From contig CAWZYM010000369.1 of NCBI GenBank assembly GCA_963966185.1, positions 94,501 to 158,500 on the forward strand: DNA of 64,000 bases, in the 5' to 3' direction. Both the position numbers and the translations under genes were made by a program. This DNA comes from Rhabditoides inermis. Lineage: Eukaryota > Nematoda > Chromadorea > Rhabditida > Rhabditidae. Each line of letters opens with the position of its first letter. Position 1 is the stretch's first letter. The notes under the pieces are model-generated. The model searched no databases, was not told where the DNA came from, and was given only the letters and a program-made list of their open reading frames with translations. Below are positions 35,095 through 46,558 of the stretch, one piece after another.

Positions 35095-36768
35095 GTGTTG
35101 GGTCTTATGTGGGATACTGTCAATGACACACTGGCCATCAAAAAGCCATCTGCTACAAAACCATCGCATTGGACACGCAAATCGTTCCTCTCGTTTGCCG
35201 CAGGCATATACAATCCCACCAATCTCTTTGCACCCTTATATTGCGAGGGCAAGCTGATCATGCAAGACGCGCACAGTCTGTCACAAAAATGGACAGAGCG
35301 TATCGAGTCGGCGGAATTGCAGACTCGGATGGACAAGTATTTCGAAGAAATACAGTCAGCCAACATGACTGTCCCGAGATACATTCCCGTCAACAAATCG
35401 GACAAGCTGGAACTCGCTATATTCGGAGATTCGAGCGAGAGGCTGTATGCGACAGCCAGCTACGCGCGTTGTGTGTTTGGGTCCAAGGTCGAAACCGGCC
35501 TCCTCGTCAGCAAACAGAGACTGATAGGCAAAAAAGAAGCCACGGGAGGACGAGAACTGACCATTCCGAAAGGCGAAATCATGAGCCTTACAATGTGTCT
35601 CCGACAGGCGAAGTATCTGTGTCAGGCGCTGGAAAAGGAGGTGAACGTGATTCACGTCTTCTCCGATTCAATGATTGCACTGCATCAAATCAAGAAAGGG
35701 CCACACGCAAAAACAAGTGGCGTCTTTGCTCTAAACAGAGTGCGCGAGATTCATGCTATCGTACGTGATCTCGAAAACAAGGGTATAACAGTTCACTTTG
35801 TTCATCTGCCCTCAGAAGAAAACGTGTCCGACCACGCTACACGCGTGCACAATGCAACCGAAATGCAATCGATATACAATCGATGGCATTATGGACCCAA
35901 GTGGCTGCGAAAGCCGGAGGGCAATTGGCCCATCTCGGCGCTGCGCTTCTCTCTCGAGCGAGACACAGATGAGGTCACGGTAGAGAGTGCATACGCACTA
36001 GAGAGAGCAGTGATGCAGACAAGCACACATATGCTTGGCTTCGAGCGAAGCAACAGTCTGAATTTCCTCATCGGAAAAGCCGCGTGCATTCTGAAATTTA
36101 TCAAGAAAAGAATGTTGGACAAACTGGGTCCACTGAGTGCAGCACGCCTGAAGGCAAAAATCCCTGAATTGCGCATAATCGAAATCGATGACTCATGTGT
36201 GTCGGAAAGACTGGCAGGAAAAACGCTGCTTACCAGATGTTCACAAGGCACTGTGTTTGTTCAAAAAATGCAAATGGACAAAAAGATACACGTGTATCGT
36301 GGTGACAATCTGATTTACAGGGTCCGGTCGCGACTTCAAAATGCAGGTCTCCCCGCAACCGCTGTAGAGCGCATTCTGCTCGATCCGGACCACCAATTTA
36401 CGCGCAATATCGCGTCCCACTTGCACAAAGTGGGAAAACACGAATCGGGACGGTCCATACTCGTGAGTATGTGGCAAAAATACTACATTCCACGAGGAAG
36501 AGTCATGATCTCTTCAGTGGTTCGAGCCTGTGTCGATTGCCAGAAGAGAAACAACAATCCCTTCCCAGAAGCACCGCGCCCACCGCTTCCAGCGGAAAGG
36601 GTCACGGAGTCACAGTGCTTCGAACATACAGGTATGGATGCCCTAGGCCCAGTGATGTATCGCGCGTCCAAAAATGGGTCGCCGCAAAAAGCGTGGGTTG
36701 TCCTATTCACGTGTTTCTCCTCCATGCGGAGACAGTGTTTGCAATGTCAGGAGAAGAGCTCCTACTAG
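35095..36768 (+). pseudogene. BEL/Pao RT connection, RNase H and integrase N-terminus
   Basis: Starts LGLMWDTVNDTL and runs through the connection, an RNase H-like block (ELAIFGDSSE, KGEIMSL, HVFSDSMIAL, SEENVSDHATR) and the integrase zinc domain (ASHLHKVGKH and CVDCQ). It enters the integrase core with the first catalytic aspartate (GMDALGP). The frame then shifts; the second aspartate (FHSDN) is in another frame at about 36815. The core is cut off by an inversion at about 36868. This element copy is inactive. Confidence 0.85.
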
Positions 36769-36868
36769 CCATCTCGAAATTCATTTCGAAATTCAGGGCT
36801 CCAGTCAGTTTCCATTCTGATAATGAAACAAACATGACACTTGTCGCAAAAATACTGCGAGGCCAACG
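36172..36868 (+). repeat. Left arm of a large inverted duplication in integrase
   Basis: The segment is repeated in reverse complement at 37167-37826 and, past a MITE, 38363-38387. It covers integrase zinc domain to second catalytic aspartate. Differences are few, for example AACAACAATCCC versus AACATCCC. Confidence 0.9.
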
Positions 36869-36887
36869 TGTTGATACGTTTTGTTGC

Positions 36888-37826
36888 TCAGAACCTTATC
36901 ACAATGGTTTCTCCGGACGAGTCCAACTGTGTCAACGGCCGAATGTTGACGATTCGAACCGCTTCTGCCAAGAAAGTGTCAAGTTCAGTTCGCGTGGGAA
37001 TGTTGTTTTTCAGGCTGACTTGTAGTGCTTGTTTCAGGCACTTCACCATGCGCTCCCACGTTTCTCCCATTGAGGGAGCTGCGGCTGGAATGAAGACCCA
37101 TTTGATCTCTCTCGTTGCCACGGCTTCCTCTAAGAAGGACAGCCCCTCCTTCATTGGGAGTTGACCTCGCAGTATTTTTGCGACAAGTGTCATGTTTGTT
37201 CCATTATCAGAATGGAAACTGACTGGAGCCCTGAATTTCGAAATGAATTTCGAGATGGCTAGTAGGAGCTCTTCTCCTGACATTGCAAACACTGTCTCCG
37301 CATGGAGGAGAAACACGTGAATAGGACAACCCACGCTTTTTGCGGCGACCCATTTTTGGACGCGCGATACATCACTGGGCCTAGGGCATCCATACCTGTA
37401 TGTTCGAAGCACTGTGACTCAGTGACCCTTTCCGCTGGAAGCGGTGGGCGCGGTGCTTCTGGGAAGGGATGTTGTTTCTCTTCTGGCAATCGACACAGGC
37501 TCGAACCACTGAAGAGATCATGACTCTTCCTCGTGGAATGTAGTATTTTTGCCACATACTCACGAGTATGGACCGTCCCGATTCGTGTTTTCCCACTTTG
37601 TGCAAGTGGGACGCGATATTGCGCGTAAATTGGTGGTCCGGATCGAGCAGAATGCGCTCTACAGCGGTAGCGGGGAGACCTGCATTTTGAAGTCGCGACC
37701 GGACCCTGTAAATCAGATTGTCACCACGATACACGTGTATCTTTTTGTCCATTTGCATTTTTTGAACAAACACAGTGCCTTGTGAACATCTGGTAAGCAG
37801 CGTTTTTCCTGCCAGTCTTTCCGACA
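36888..37826 (-). pseudogene. Inverted BEL/Pao integrase copy, including the core end
   Basis: On the minus strand this copy repeats the zinc domain (CVDCQKRNN) and core start, carries the FHSDNGTN aspartate, and then extends through sequence absent from the plus copy: VFIPAAAPSMGETWERMVK with the third catalytic residue E, and VNIRPLTQLDSSG. Frames shift between the pieces. The part 36869-37166 is the loop between the two arms. Confidence 0.8.
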
Positions 37827-37834
37827 CACATGAG

Positions 37835-38362
37835 TAGTGTTGCGACCAAATTTCTGTTTTTCTTCTGTTTAAACAGTAATCTGGCCGACTTTTTAGAATC
37901 AGCGTCATTTAAAAACAGAAGAAATTGGTCGGTCTTTGGCCAAACCAAAACTTTCTGGTTGGCGGTCAAAAAAAACAGAAATTTTCTGTTTCTGTTTCTC
38001 ATTCGAACAGGTCTGTTTCTGTTCGGCGGTCGTGAGGTTCATTTACATTTTGATCACAATTAGCCACCGGTCAAGATGAGAAATGCTCTCGAAATGATGC
38101 GCAGAGGGTCAATATCGGTTGATGAGGCGCGAGAAATGGCGTCCGTATGTAAGTTAGCTTCGTTTGCATAAAAAAAACAGAAACTTTCTGTTTTTTCTTG
38201 AACCAGAAATTTCTGTTTCTGTTTTTTTTCCGGCCAGATTTCACGAAAACAGAAATTTTTGGTTGGTCATTTCTCTGGCCGCCGAGAGAAATGACCGGTG
38301 CAGATCTGTTTTTGGCCAGTCATTCGGCCAAATTTCTGGTCGATGAATTGGTCCGAACACTA
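37835..38362. mobile_element. hAT-type MITE A (528 bp)
   Basis: TIRs are TAGTGTTGCGACCAA and TTGGTCCGAACACTA. An 8-bp target duplication CACATGAG is perfect (37827-37834, 38363-38370). The inside is packed with AAACAGAAATTTCTGTTT-like palindromes. It sits in the inverted integrase copy; the other copy (36192-36199) shows the unoccupied target CTCATGTG. Confidence 0.93.
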
Positions 38363-38413
38363 CACATGAGTCATCGATTTCGATTATGCGATGTGACAAA
38401 CGAGAATAATCGT

Positions 38414-39216
38414 TTATTCGGTTATCAGATAAACCCAGTAATCAATCAGAAGGAGACAGGGACTCATTTGTGAAAGTAGGAGACGAGTAGAAGTCGGGGG
38501 AGCGCATGTGCCGCAGGACAGAGGACAGGCGAGAGTAGACCCACCAGCCATCGTGAAACAGACAGCCGAGAGCGAGCAGCCACAACGTGGTTGCGAACTT
38601 AAGCGAGTCGAGAACAAAATGCCAGACCCTGAAAATTTTGACTGTTACTTCCTATGTAAAGTATGCTTAAACGGAAATGAGGACGAGGGCAGCTGATTTT
38701 CCGATATGTTAAACAGTAGGTTAAAGACTTTCAATTTCTACTTTATGAAGTAAATCCGAGTGAAGGATCTATACACCTCCCTCGTAAGTATGCCACAAGG
38801 CACACACACAGGTAAAACGAGCAAACGAGACCACTCACCGACGTGGCCACGTTCGGTAACCGTGCCACCGCTTCGAAATCGGGCAAGAGCTGAAAGCAAA
38901 GTCATCGATTCCACAAACGCGAAAAAATGCGAACCACTCACACGTCGAATGACGTCCATACCGTCGGGCTGCCGCGTTTCAGCCACAAACACTCGTGCAA
39001 GTCAATGTAGTCGTCCAGAACACAAAGGGACCGCTCGCACAGATCATCGGCCAGCCGCCACAACGCCGCGATCGAGCGCTGGGCAGATAGATCCTGGCCC
39101 ATCCCGAGACGTCTTCCGTCAGCTGCAGAGGGCGGAAGCCTCGCCACATAGACGGCCAAGGCTTCTCGCACCTCAACTCGAGAGGCCGACGCCGCCACAG
39201 CAACCAATCGGTTCAC
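38414..39216 (-). CDS. Fragment of a minus-strand gene, unknown product
   Basis: Likely exons: 38939-39216 (SAADGRRLGMGQDL, then DDLCERSLCVLDDYIDLHEC, ending near GTGTGAGTGG), 38836-38886 (LLPDFEAVARLPNVATS between TTTCAG and GTGAGTGG), and perhaps 38414-38622 after AATTTTCAG. The middle exon has perfect splice signals and protein-like composition. No family is recognised and the 5' end is not seen. A retrotransposon flank is possible because BEL sequence starts at 38387. Confidence 0.35.
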
Positions 39217-39245
39217 AGCGGGAGGTGTTCAGAGATATAATATAG

Positions 39246-40005
39246 AAAAATATAAGTTTCAGATGTAGTATAGATATGATACGTTATATATAATACGCTC
39301 TGAAGTCACGAGAAATGGGCGCACACTAGCAATATCAGATATGATCAGGGTCACAGTGTCCCAATTATGCACTGTATATCCCTTCATCTGCCATCTAGAT
39401 ATCCGTTTGCTGTATCGATTACGACCCGTTCACAAATGGCAACGATCGATTAGCATATCCTAAAATACAAATAAAACCTGTGGAATATGGTATTATGGAT
39501 CGAGTTATAATTAGACTCATTTCAATCAAATGAATCGGGATGAGGATATGCGGTTATTGTATTGTATAAATTACTGTATAACACACCAGCTGGTTCTTCT
39601 CATATCTGCAGAGTGGGACTGGTTGACGTCTGGTGTGACTGGTTTTTCATCTCTTGTCACGCTTCCCATCCTCCGTCTTTGCAGGAGTGGAGAGAGGGAG
39701 AGATAGAAGGAGAGGGAGAGAGGGAGAGAGAGAGACGGAGAGAGGGAGGGAGAGAGGGAGAGAGGGAAGAGAGAGAAAGAGCAAGAAGAGGGGCAGGCAG
39801 ACAAGTGCTAAATAATTTTGAACATGATTTGTACGTTCATTTCATTAAAATTGTTAAAGTTCAAATTACAATCTCTTCACATGGAGTGTCGTTTAGGTCA
39901 CAGAAGCCGATGGTGATTGGTGACCAAACTGATATCAGAGATACCCTAGGAGGTCACTAGTCGAAAACCGTTTTCAAATCCACAGGACCGGCCATACGTT
40001 TCGAG
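39246..40005. other. No gene seen; short (GA)n tract
   Basis: AT-rich DNA with ATATCAGATATGATCAG-type words and one GA-rich tract (39684-39790). The Ser/Leu and Arg/Glu frames over the tract are artefacts. Confidence 0.6.
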
Positions 40006-40013
40006 ATATTTAC

Positions 40014-40509
40014 TAGTGTTGGGTCGATTAATCGACTTTCGATTAATTTTCGATTAATCAGCTCGATTAATCGATTAATCGGTCGATTAATCGATTAATC
40101 GAACATGTTTTAATTAACGATTAATCGTTGATCGATTAATCGAGACAATTTCGATTAACGATTAATCGTTATTCGATTAATCGAAAGAATCTCGATTAAA
40201 TCGCAAGTATATCTCTCAATTTCAGTACAATTTTCGCTTCCTGGAGCGTTGTATGAGTTGAAATAAGCCACATTTTCTCAGAAATGTACTGTTTATGGTC
40301 ATTGTTCATATCAAGCTACGGAAACAAGATTGGAAATTACTCATTAATCGTTTAATCGACAAAATTTCGATTAACGATTAATCGTTAATCGATTAATCGA
40401 CAATTTCTCGATTAACGATTAATCGATTAATCGTTAATCGAAGGATTCGATTAATTTTTCGATTAATCGTTAATCATTAATCGAACTTTTCTTAATCGAC
40501 CCAACACTA
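40014..40509. mobile_element. hAT-type MITE B (496 bp)
   Basis: TIRs are TAGTGTTGGGTCGATTAA and TTAATCGACCCAACACTA. The 8-bp target duplication ATATTTAC is perfect (40006-40013, 40510-40517). Both subterminal regions are dense arrays of CGATTAATCG palindromes around a unique centre of about 150 bp. Confidence 0.95.
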
Positions 40510-40593
40510 ATATTTACGTTTCAAATTTTGGAGCTAAACCGTGTGGATTGTTTTTGCGGTCTGTCTCTCTATTCGCGCAGGCTGTGAAACAGC

Positions 40594-40740
40594 GGCGGTG
40601 GCCTAGTGGGTAGAGCAGTCGCCTACCAAGCTGATGGGTGTGGGTTCGCTCCCTGTCGACACATTTCGTTTTGCCGACACTTCCCAGACTTGTACTTTTT
40701 GGTGACAATTGGGAAGTCGATAGAAAACTATCTTTTATAC
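40594..40740 (+). repeat. tRNA-derived SINE
   Basis: The head has an A box (TGGCCTAGTGGGTAGAGCAG) and a B box (GGGTTCGCTCCC) with tRNA spacing, followed by TGTCGACACATTTCG and a T-rich tail. The acceptor arms do not pair, which excludes a working tRNA. Confidence 0.55.
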
Positions 40741-40936
40741 TTTTTTTCAAACTAAAACGGTCATAATTGTTGTTACAGCTATGTACAAAATTTTACGATC
40801 ATTAAAACTTCATTTCCAAAAAAATCGAGAGAAAAAATACCTACGAAGACTTCCACATCATCCCTCGCCATGCATGACTCCAACCACCTTATACCCAAAA
40901 ATAGTGGAAATGGACCGATTCACTTTGTGTCGTTAC

Positions 40937-41431
40937 TAGTGTTGTCACCGATTTCCGTAAATGCCTCCGTAAAAATGACCTCCCGTAAAATCATGCCGTG
41001 TGCGGGAATGATCGTTTCGGCGAATTAACGGCGACCAATCACCGCAGTTAATTTTACCCGTAATTCGCCAACACTGTGCGGTCCATTACGGCCGACCGGT
41101 GCGGCGGCCGTGAAATTACGGAATTTTCCGTAAAAATTTGCATACCAGCCGATAACTCGCAATCTCGCGGTTCAGCAGAGTTGTTTGGCTTGTGGGCATC
41201 TGTGATGTGTCATTTCAACACATCACATCGCAACCCAAAGAACGAGTACGGCATTTTCCGTAACGGCAGCGACCGCACCGGTCGCACCCGCATTCGGAAT
41301 TTCCGCAATGAGACGATGAAAAGCGGAAGCTATGCGGCAGATCATTGCCCAGCCACGCGGTAACCGCACCGGTGGCCGTAAAATGCCTCATTTTACGAAA
41401 ATGACCGTTGCGGAAATCGATGACAACGCTA
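40937..41431. mobile_element. hAT-type MITE C (495 bp)
   Basis: TIRs are TAGTGTTGTCACCGATTTCC and GGAAATCGATGACAACGCTA. The 8-bp target duplication GTCGTTAC is perfect (40929-40936, 41432-41439). The inside repeats TTACGG and TTTCCGTAA in both orientations. Confidence 0.93.
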
Positions 41432-41439
41432 GTCGTTAC

Positions 41440-42250
<811 letters not shown>

Positions 42251-42364
42251 GTATGTACCATGGTGTATTTGATAAGAGCACGCGTGGCACGCTTGAGCAT
42301 GCAAACTGCAAACGACTCTTCCATGTGTCATTGCTGATATGAGACAAATCGCCTTATCATTGGA

Positions 42365-42393
42365 TGGTGATAAGTTCACCATCCAGTGATAAG
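42365..42393. repeat. Short inverted repeat
   Basis: CTTATCATTGGATGGTGA and TCACCATCCAGTGATAAG face each other around AAGT between about 42353 and 42392, with one mismatch. It is a hairpin of unknown role. Confidence 0.6.
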
Positions 42394-42680
42394 GTTTTTC
42401 CAATTTTTTTTACATGTATCAAATTGTATCAATCACAAATACGTCATCGCAAGATTTTAACCTAGACTTTAGAGCAAGAATGTAGATATGGCAGAGGTTA
42501 ACGTGATTATAGAGTAACAAGTGACTGTTTATTGATGATAACGAATGATCAAAGCTCTGAACTCTGCTATTTTGGAACCGGAAAAGACAATGAAGCAACG
42601 TCGAGGGACAGATGTCTATTAACTAGTTTTTTTTTTGATAATGTCGTCTCATATACATACATGCATACAGAAACACATGA

Positions 42681-43025
42681 TCAGCGCAGCAGCACAGCAG
42701 CGATGGACAGGATCAACGCTGCGGTTGTGGGTACGTGGCTGCCATTTGCCATTAAGTAGACCATACGGTAGTGGATACCGTCCCCGCTAGAGTGGACATC
42801 CATTCCGTATCCCGACATCTTTATCGCCTGGCCCGAAGGAACCGAACTGAAAGATAGATTCGCTTTCGCTTTCGCTTTCGCTTTCGCTTTCGCTTTCGCT
42901 TTCGCTTTCGCTTTTGCTTTGAACTCACTCGATGAACTGGCTCGTTCCATTCGTGTTGAATGAGTCTACTCTTGTTCTTGTGTTTGTCGCTAGCTCCGAG
43001 AATAGAAGATTAAACGACATGTTAT
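42681..43025 (-). CDS. C-terminal exons of a probably GPI-anchored protein
   Basis: The last exon 42681-42846 and the one before, 42929-43025, join in phase (ATC GA|T TCG). The product reads NMSFNLLFSELATNTRTRVD, then QAIKMSGYGMDVHSSGDGIH, then HVPTTAALILSIAAVLLR and stop. The short hydrophobic C-terminus with no residues after it, preceded by NGS, resembles a GPI-attachment signal. The 82-bp intron is mostly (GAAAGC)n, so the Lys-Ala repeat seen when it is read through is not protein. Upstream exons are not found; a foldback MITE (43088) may have displaced them. Family unknown. Confidence 0.55.
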
Positions 43026-43087
43026 CTGAAAATGAAAATGAATCTGCATGGTCTCACTCGATTCGTTTTTTTCTATCATAATAAACA

Positions 43088-43290
43088 TTATCTTTTAAAA
43101 GTACTTGCGTAAAAAGTCGCACATGCACAAACAACTTTTCACTAACACAAACCTACTCGATACGAACCATTTCTCATAAGTAGCACGTAAAACTTTTTTC
43201 TCATTAAGTTTACGATTCACAACAGTCTCTTTCGAGCAGCTTTGTGGTAGTGATAAGTTGTTTGTGCATGTGCTTTTGTTGAATTTCATG
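43088..43290. mobile_element. Third copy of the TTAAAAGTACTTGCG foldback MITE, right end lost
   Basis: Left terminus ATTATCTTTTAAAAGTACTT is intact; the arms pair through ACATGCACAAACAACTTTTC and GTTGTTTGTGCATGTGC, but the right end stops at TTGAATTTCATG without the terminal inverted repeat. Confidence 0.65.
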
Positions 43291-43819
43291 AAAAAAATTC
43301 TTCATCTGTTCTGCACTCTTTGTCTCTCGCACCCCCCCCCCCCTCCAGTCTGCCTCTCGCCGCGGAGGAGGACCGACGGAAGGAAAGAAAGGACACGGTG
43401 GCCCCCCGTGCGCGATCGCTCATAACTTCTTTCAAAGAAAAGATATAAAGTTGCCTGTGCGCCCTTTCTAATGCCTGCTTTTACATGTCTCAAGTGAAAT
43501 CATTTCGGTCCTTTTACTCAAGTGAGACAATCATTACAAACCAACTACATTTTCGTTTGGAAGTACTTGAAAAGATATATGGGCGATACTTTTACAGTAA
43601 TTTGTGGAGCAAAATAAACGCCAAAGACGACAATTGCGGATAGAAGACCAAGGTAAAGCAAAATTTGAGATTTGCGGCTAGCAAAATGTCGGGTGGTCAA
43701 AAAACTGGCTTTCGCAAAAACGCGAAAACAATGGTAAATGATGATTACGGTATTTTGTGATAATGTCATCACAGGAGACATTTCGTAGCCAATGCCTTGG
43801 CTAATAAGAAACCGCTTGC

Positions 43820-44128
43820 GTTTTCTTGACCAGGCCTCCTGGCCAGCGCGTTTTCTTGGCCAGGCCTCCTGGCCAGCGCGTTTTCTTGGCCAGGCCTCCT
43901 GGCCAGCGCGTTTTCTTGGCCAGGCCTCCTGGCCAGCGCGTTTTCTTGGCCAGGCCTCCTGGCCAGCGCGTTTCCTTGTCCAGGCCTCCTGGCCAGCGCG
44001 TTTTCTTGGCCAGGCCTCCTGGCCAGCGCGTTTTCTTGGCCAGGCCTCCTGGCCAGCGCGTTTTCTTGGCCAGGCCTCCTGGCCAGTGCGTTACCTTGGC
44101 CAGGCCTCCTGACCAGCGCGTTTTCTTT
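43820..44128. repeat. 30-bp minisatellite, ten copies
   Basis: The unit is CCAGGCCTCCTGGCCAGCGC plus GTTTTCTTGG. Each has the palindrome GGCCAGG CCT CCTGGCC. As 30 is a multiple of three, frames stay open on both strands; they lack signals of a gene. Confidence 0.95.
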
Positions 44129-44493
44129 ATAAGAAAAAAATAAATGTCTTTCCGCAAGAGTCATTAGAGAGCAATCAGCGATACAAAAACACAATGAACT
44201 ATTCTTCTATTTTTCCATTCTTGTATGCCTAGTGCGGAAGCGCACGATAGCGCATGAGATTTGATGCATGAGATTTTGTTGCATCACGTTGGGTAAAATA
44301 AACTCTACTTTTTTCGACAAACTTTACAAACTCTACGGGAGTCATTTTAAAACATAACATTTTGTTTCGTTCACCGTGGTTGTCGGTATTCAGCCTTTTC
44401 TTAGAATCTGTATGAAACACATCTGGGGAGGGATATTTGAAGTTAGTGATAGAGAGCCAACCTTCACAAGTCTTGACAAATCGCCGTCTGAAA

Positions 44494-45134
44494 TGAGTGA
44501 GTGAGTGAGTGAGTGAGTGAGTGAGTGAGTGAGTGAGTGAGTGAGTGAGTGAGTGAGTGAGTGAGTGAGTGAGTGAGTGAGTGAGTGAGTGAGTGAGTGA
44601 GTGAGTGAGTGAGTGAGTGAGTGAGTGAGTGAGTGAGTGAGTGAGTGAGTGAGTGAGTGAGTGAGTGAGTGAGTGAGTGAGTGAGTGAGTGAGTGAGTGA
44701 GTGAGTGAGTGAGTGAGTGAGTGAGTGAGTGAGTGAGTGAGTGAGTGAGTGAGTGAGTGAGTGAGTGAGTGAGTGAGTGAGTGAGTGAGTGAGTGAGTGA
44801 GTGAGTGAGTGAGTGAGTGAGTGAGTGAGTGAGTGAGTGAGTGAGTGAGTGAGTGAGTGAGTGAGTGAGTGAGTGAGTGAGTGAGTGAGTGAGTGAGTGA
44901 GTGAGTGAGTGAGTGAGTGAGTGAGTGAGTGAGTGAGTGAGTGAGTGAGTGAGTGAGTGAGTGAGTGAGTGAGTGAGTGAGTGAGTGAGTGAGTGAGTGA
45001 GTGAGTGAGTGAGTGAGTGAGTGAGTGAGTGAGTGAGTGAGTGAGTGAGTGAGTGAGTGAGTGAGTGAGTGAGTGAGTGAGTGAGTGAGTGAGTGAGTGA
45101 GTGAGTGAGTGAGTGAGTGAGTGAGTGAGTGAGT
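44494..45134 (+). repeat. (GTGA)n microsatellite, about 640 bp
   Basis: About 160 uninterrupted GTGA units. Read as RNA from the plus strand this is a run of overlapping GTGAGT 5' splice-site words; from the minus strand it reads (ACTC)n (peptide LTHS). Confidence 0.97.
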
Positions 45135-45197
45135 AGCAAGTAATTGACTACTACAGACTGCAGTTCGTGTTGCGTATATAGAACTAGATTTTCATAG

Positions 45198-45637
45198 TAT
45201 TGTATAGAAACGCACGACACAATTCTCTGCATTTGCGATCGCGGTGGCATAAGTGCATGTCTGCTTTGTCTGCGCCCTCTGCTATCAGCGTGCTCTCTCG
45301 CGCTCTCTCTCTCGGGCGCTCCGCCCACCGGGAGAGAGCTAGCAGCCAGCGTTGACTGAAAACGGTCCACACACACACACACACACACACACCCACACAC
45401 ACCCACACGCTGGCCTCTCGCCTCATGGGTGCGCGCGATCACTCATAACTTCTTTCGGAGAAAAGATACAAAGATGCCGTCAACCAGTGATCTGACCTAC
45501 GGAACTGTGTGAATCTAACTAACATGAATTGGATGAGTTCACAGTGTTGCTAACGTGACCTTTGGATATCGCTTCTTGAAAATTCTAGCGCGAGCCCTAC
45601 CCTAAGCCAAAAGAGAGGGCGCTGCGCGCCCTCTCTG
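45198..45637 (-). repeat. Dispersed repeat, copy 2 (inverted relative to 20600-21018)
   Basis: Shares TTGTATAGAAACG, ATGAGGCG..., GATCTGACCTACGGAAC-like and AAGCGATATCCAAAGG sequence with copy 1 in reverse complement. It ends in the hairpin AGAGGGCGCTGCGCGCCCTCT (45612-45634). An (AC)n run lies at 45368-45405. Confidence 0.7.
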
Positions 45638-45934
45638 ATTACCCTGTCACCATTATGCGATATCAGTCCGTCGATAAAGAGATCAAGTAGGGTTTCAAAG
45701 TTAAACAAGTGGTTTCTAAGAAGTTGTCAATTGTTGATAGTCTCAACTGGGAGATTGAGGGGAAACATTCATTGTGCACATGAAATCATATTCAGAAACG
45801 TAATCTGAGCTTAGGCGGCTTACCACTGGGCCTGAGTGAGCACTTTCAGCTTGCCAGTTTTTAATGGGATGAAATATCAATTGGCCGAACGTGTAAGATA
45901 GCGCGGATGCCAGCTCTCTTTCTGTCTCTCTCAT

Positions 45935-45972
<38 letters not shown>

Positions 45973-46259
45973 CCTCTCTCAATGCTTGTCTCTGAACAAG
46001 CTTACTTTCTAAAAAAAACGATTCTACATACTGTACGACCACAGTTACCCCGGCTTGTAATTGGCAAATATTATTCACAGTAAGTGTTTGGTTTCTCTGG
46101 AATTCAAATAAAGCAAACAACAGTGTATAAGCGCAAACATAATGCTTGTTAGTATAACATCTTCATTCTTCTTTATTAAAATCTTATATTCATGTCCGGA
46201 ACAAGAGTTTTCATGAATTCCCTATTGTCCTACATACATATAGATCGCTCTTTTCTCCC

Positions 46260-46305
<46 letters not shown>

Positions 46306-46310
46306 CGCAG
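45638..46310. other. No gene seen; two (CT)n tracts
   Basis: CT tracts at about 45918-45978 and 46260-46302. No reading frame outside them is convincing. Confidence 0.6.
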
Positions 46311-46317
46311 AGTACTC

Positions 46318-46358
46318 CTAAGTCTCTTGAATCGAGGGCTACCTTTACCTTTACTTTT
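46318..46358 (+). repeat. 5'-truncated SINE 3' end
   Basis: AGTCTCTTGAATCGAGGGCT then ACCTTTACCTTTAC matches the reverse complement of the SINE tail at 50459-50500, including the (ACCTTT)n tail. Confidence 0.6.
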
Positions 46359-46417
46359 TCACTCAGATGCTTTTCGGATATGATCTAACGCTATCTAAAA
46401 AATCCCCTCATTCCAGA

Positions 46418-46558
46418 ATGCGACTCCTCTCTGTTCTCACTCTTGTTGTCCTCCTTGTCTCGGGAGAAGCGTGTATCTCATGGTGCAAGAGACACGCACA
46501 CCGCCACCAGTCCACCACCACCGAGGAACCAGCGACCGCACCAGTCACCGAGGAGTGA
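46418..46558 (+). CDS. Secreted 46-aa peptide
   Basis: A short frame MRLLSVLTLVVLLVSGEACI with a clear signal peptide (cleavage near SGEA), two close cysteines (ACISWC), a basic stretch KRHAHRHQ, then a Thr/Pro/Glu-rich end (STTTEEPATAPVTEE). The ATG follows TTCCAGA directly, so the mRNA may be trans-spliced or have an upstream noncoding exon. Only two cysteines would remain, so at most one disulphide. Family unknown; an antimicrobial or neuropeptide-like role is only a guess. Confidence 0.5.
   Translation: MRLLSVLTLVVLLVSGEACISWCKRHAHRHQSTTTEEPATAPVTEE

Noticed and set aside
42681..42950. Protein with a Lys-Ala repeat
   Set aside because: The KA repeat is the (GAAAGC)n intron; splicing it out joins two exons in phase.
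43769..44194. 141-codon frame with RRPGQENAL repeats
   Set aside because: Product of a 30-bp minisatellite; no signal peptide, promoter or neighbouring exons, and the other strand and frames are equally open.
44390..45442. 350-codon minus-strand frame full of LTHS repeats
   Set aside because: It is only the (GTGA)n microsatellite read on the other strand; no start context, splice sites or domains.
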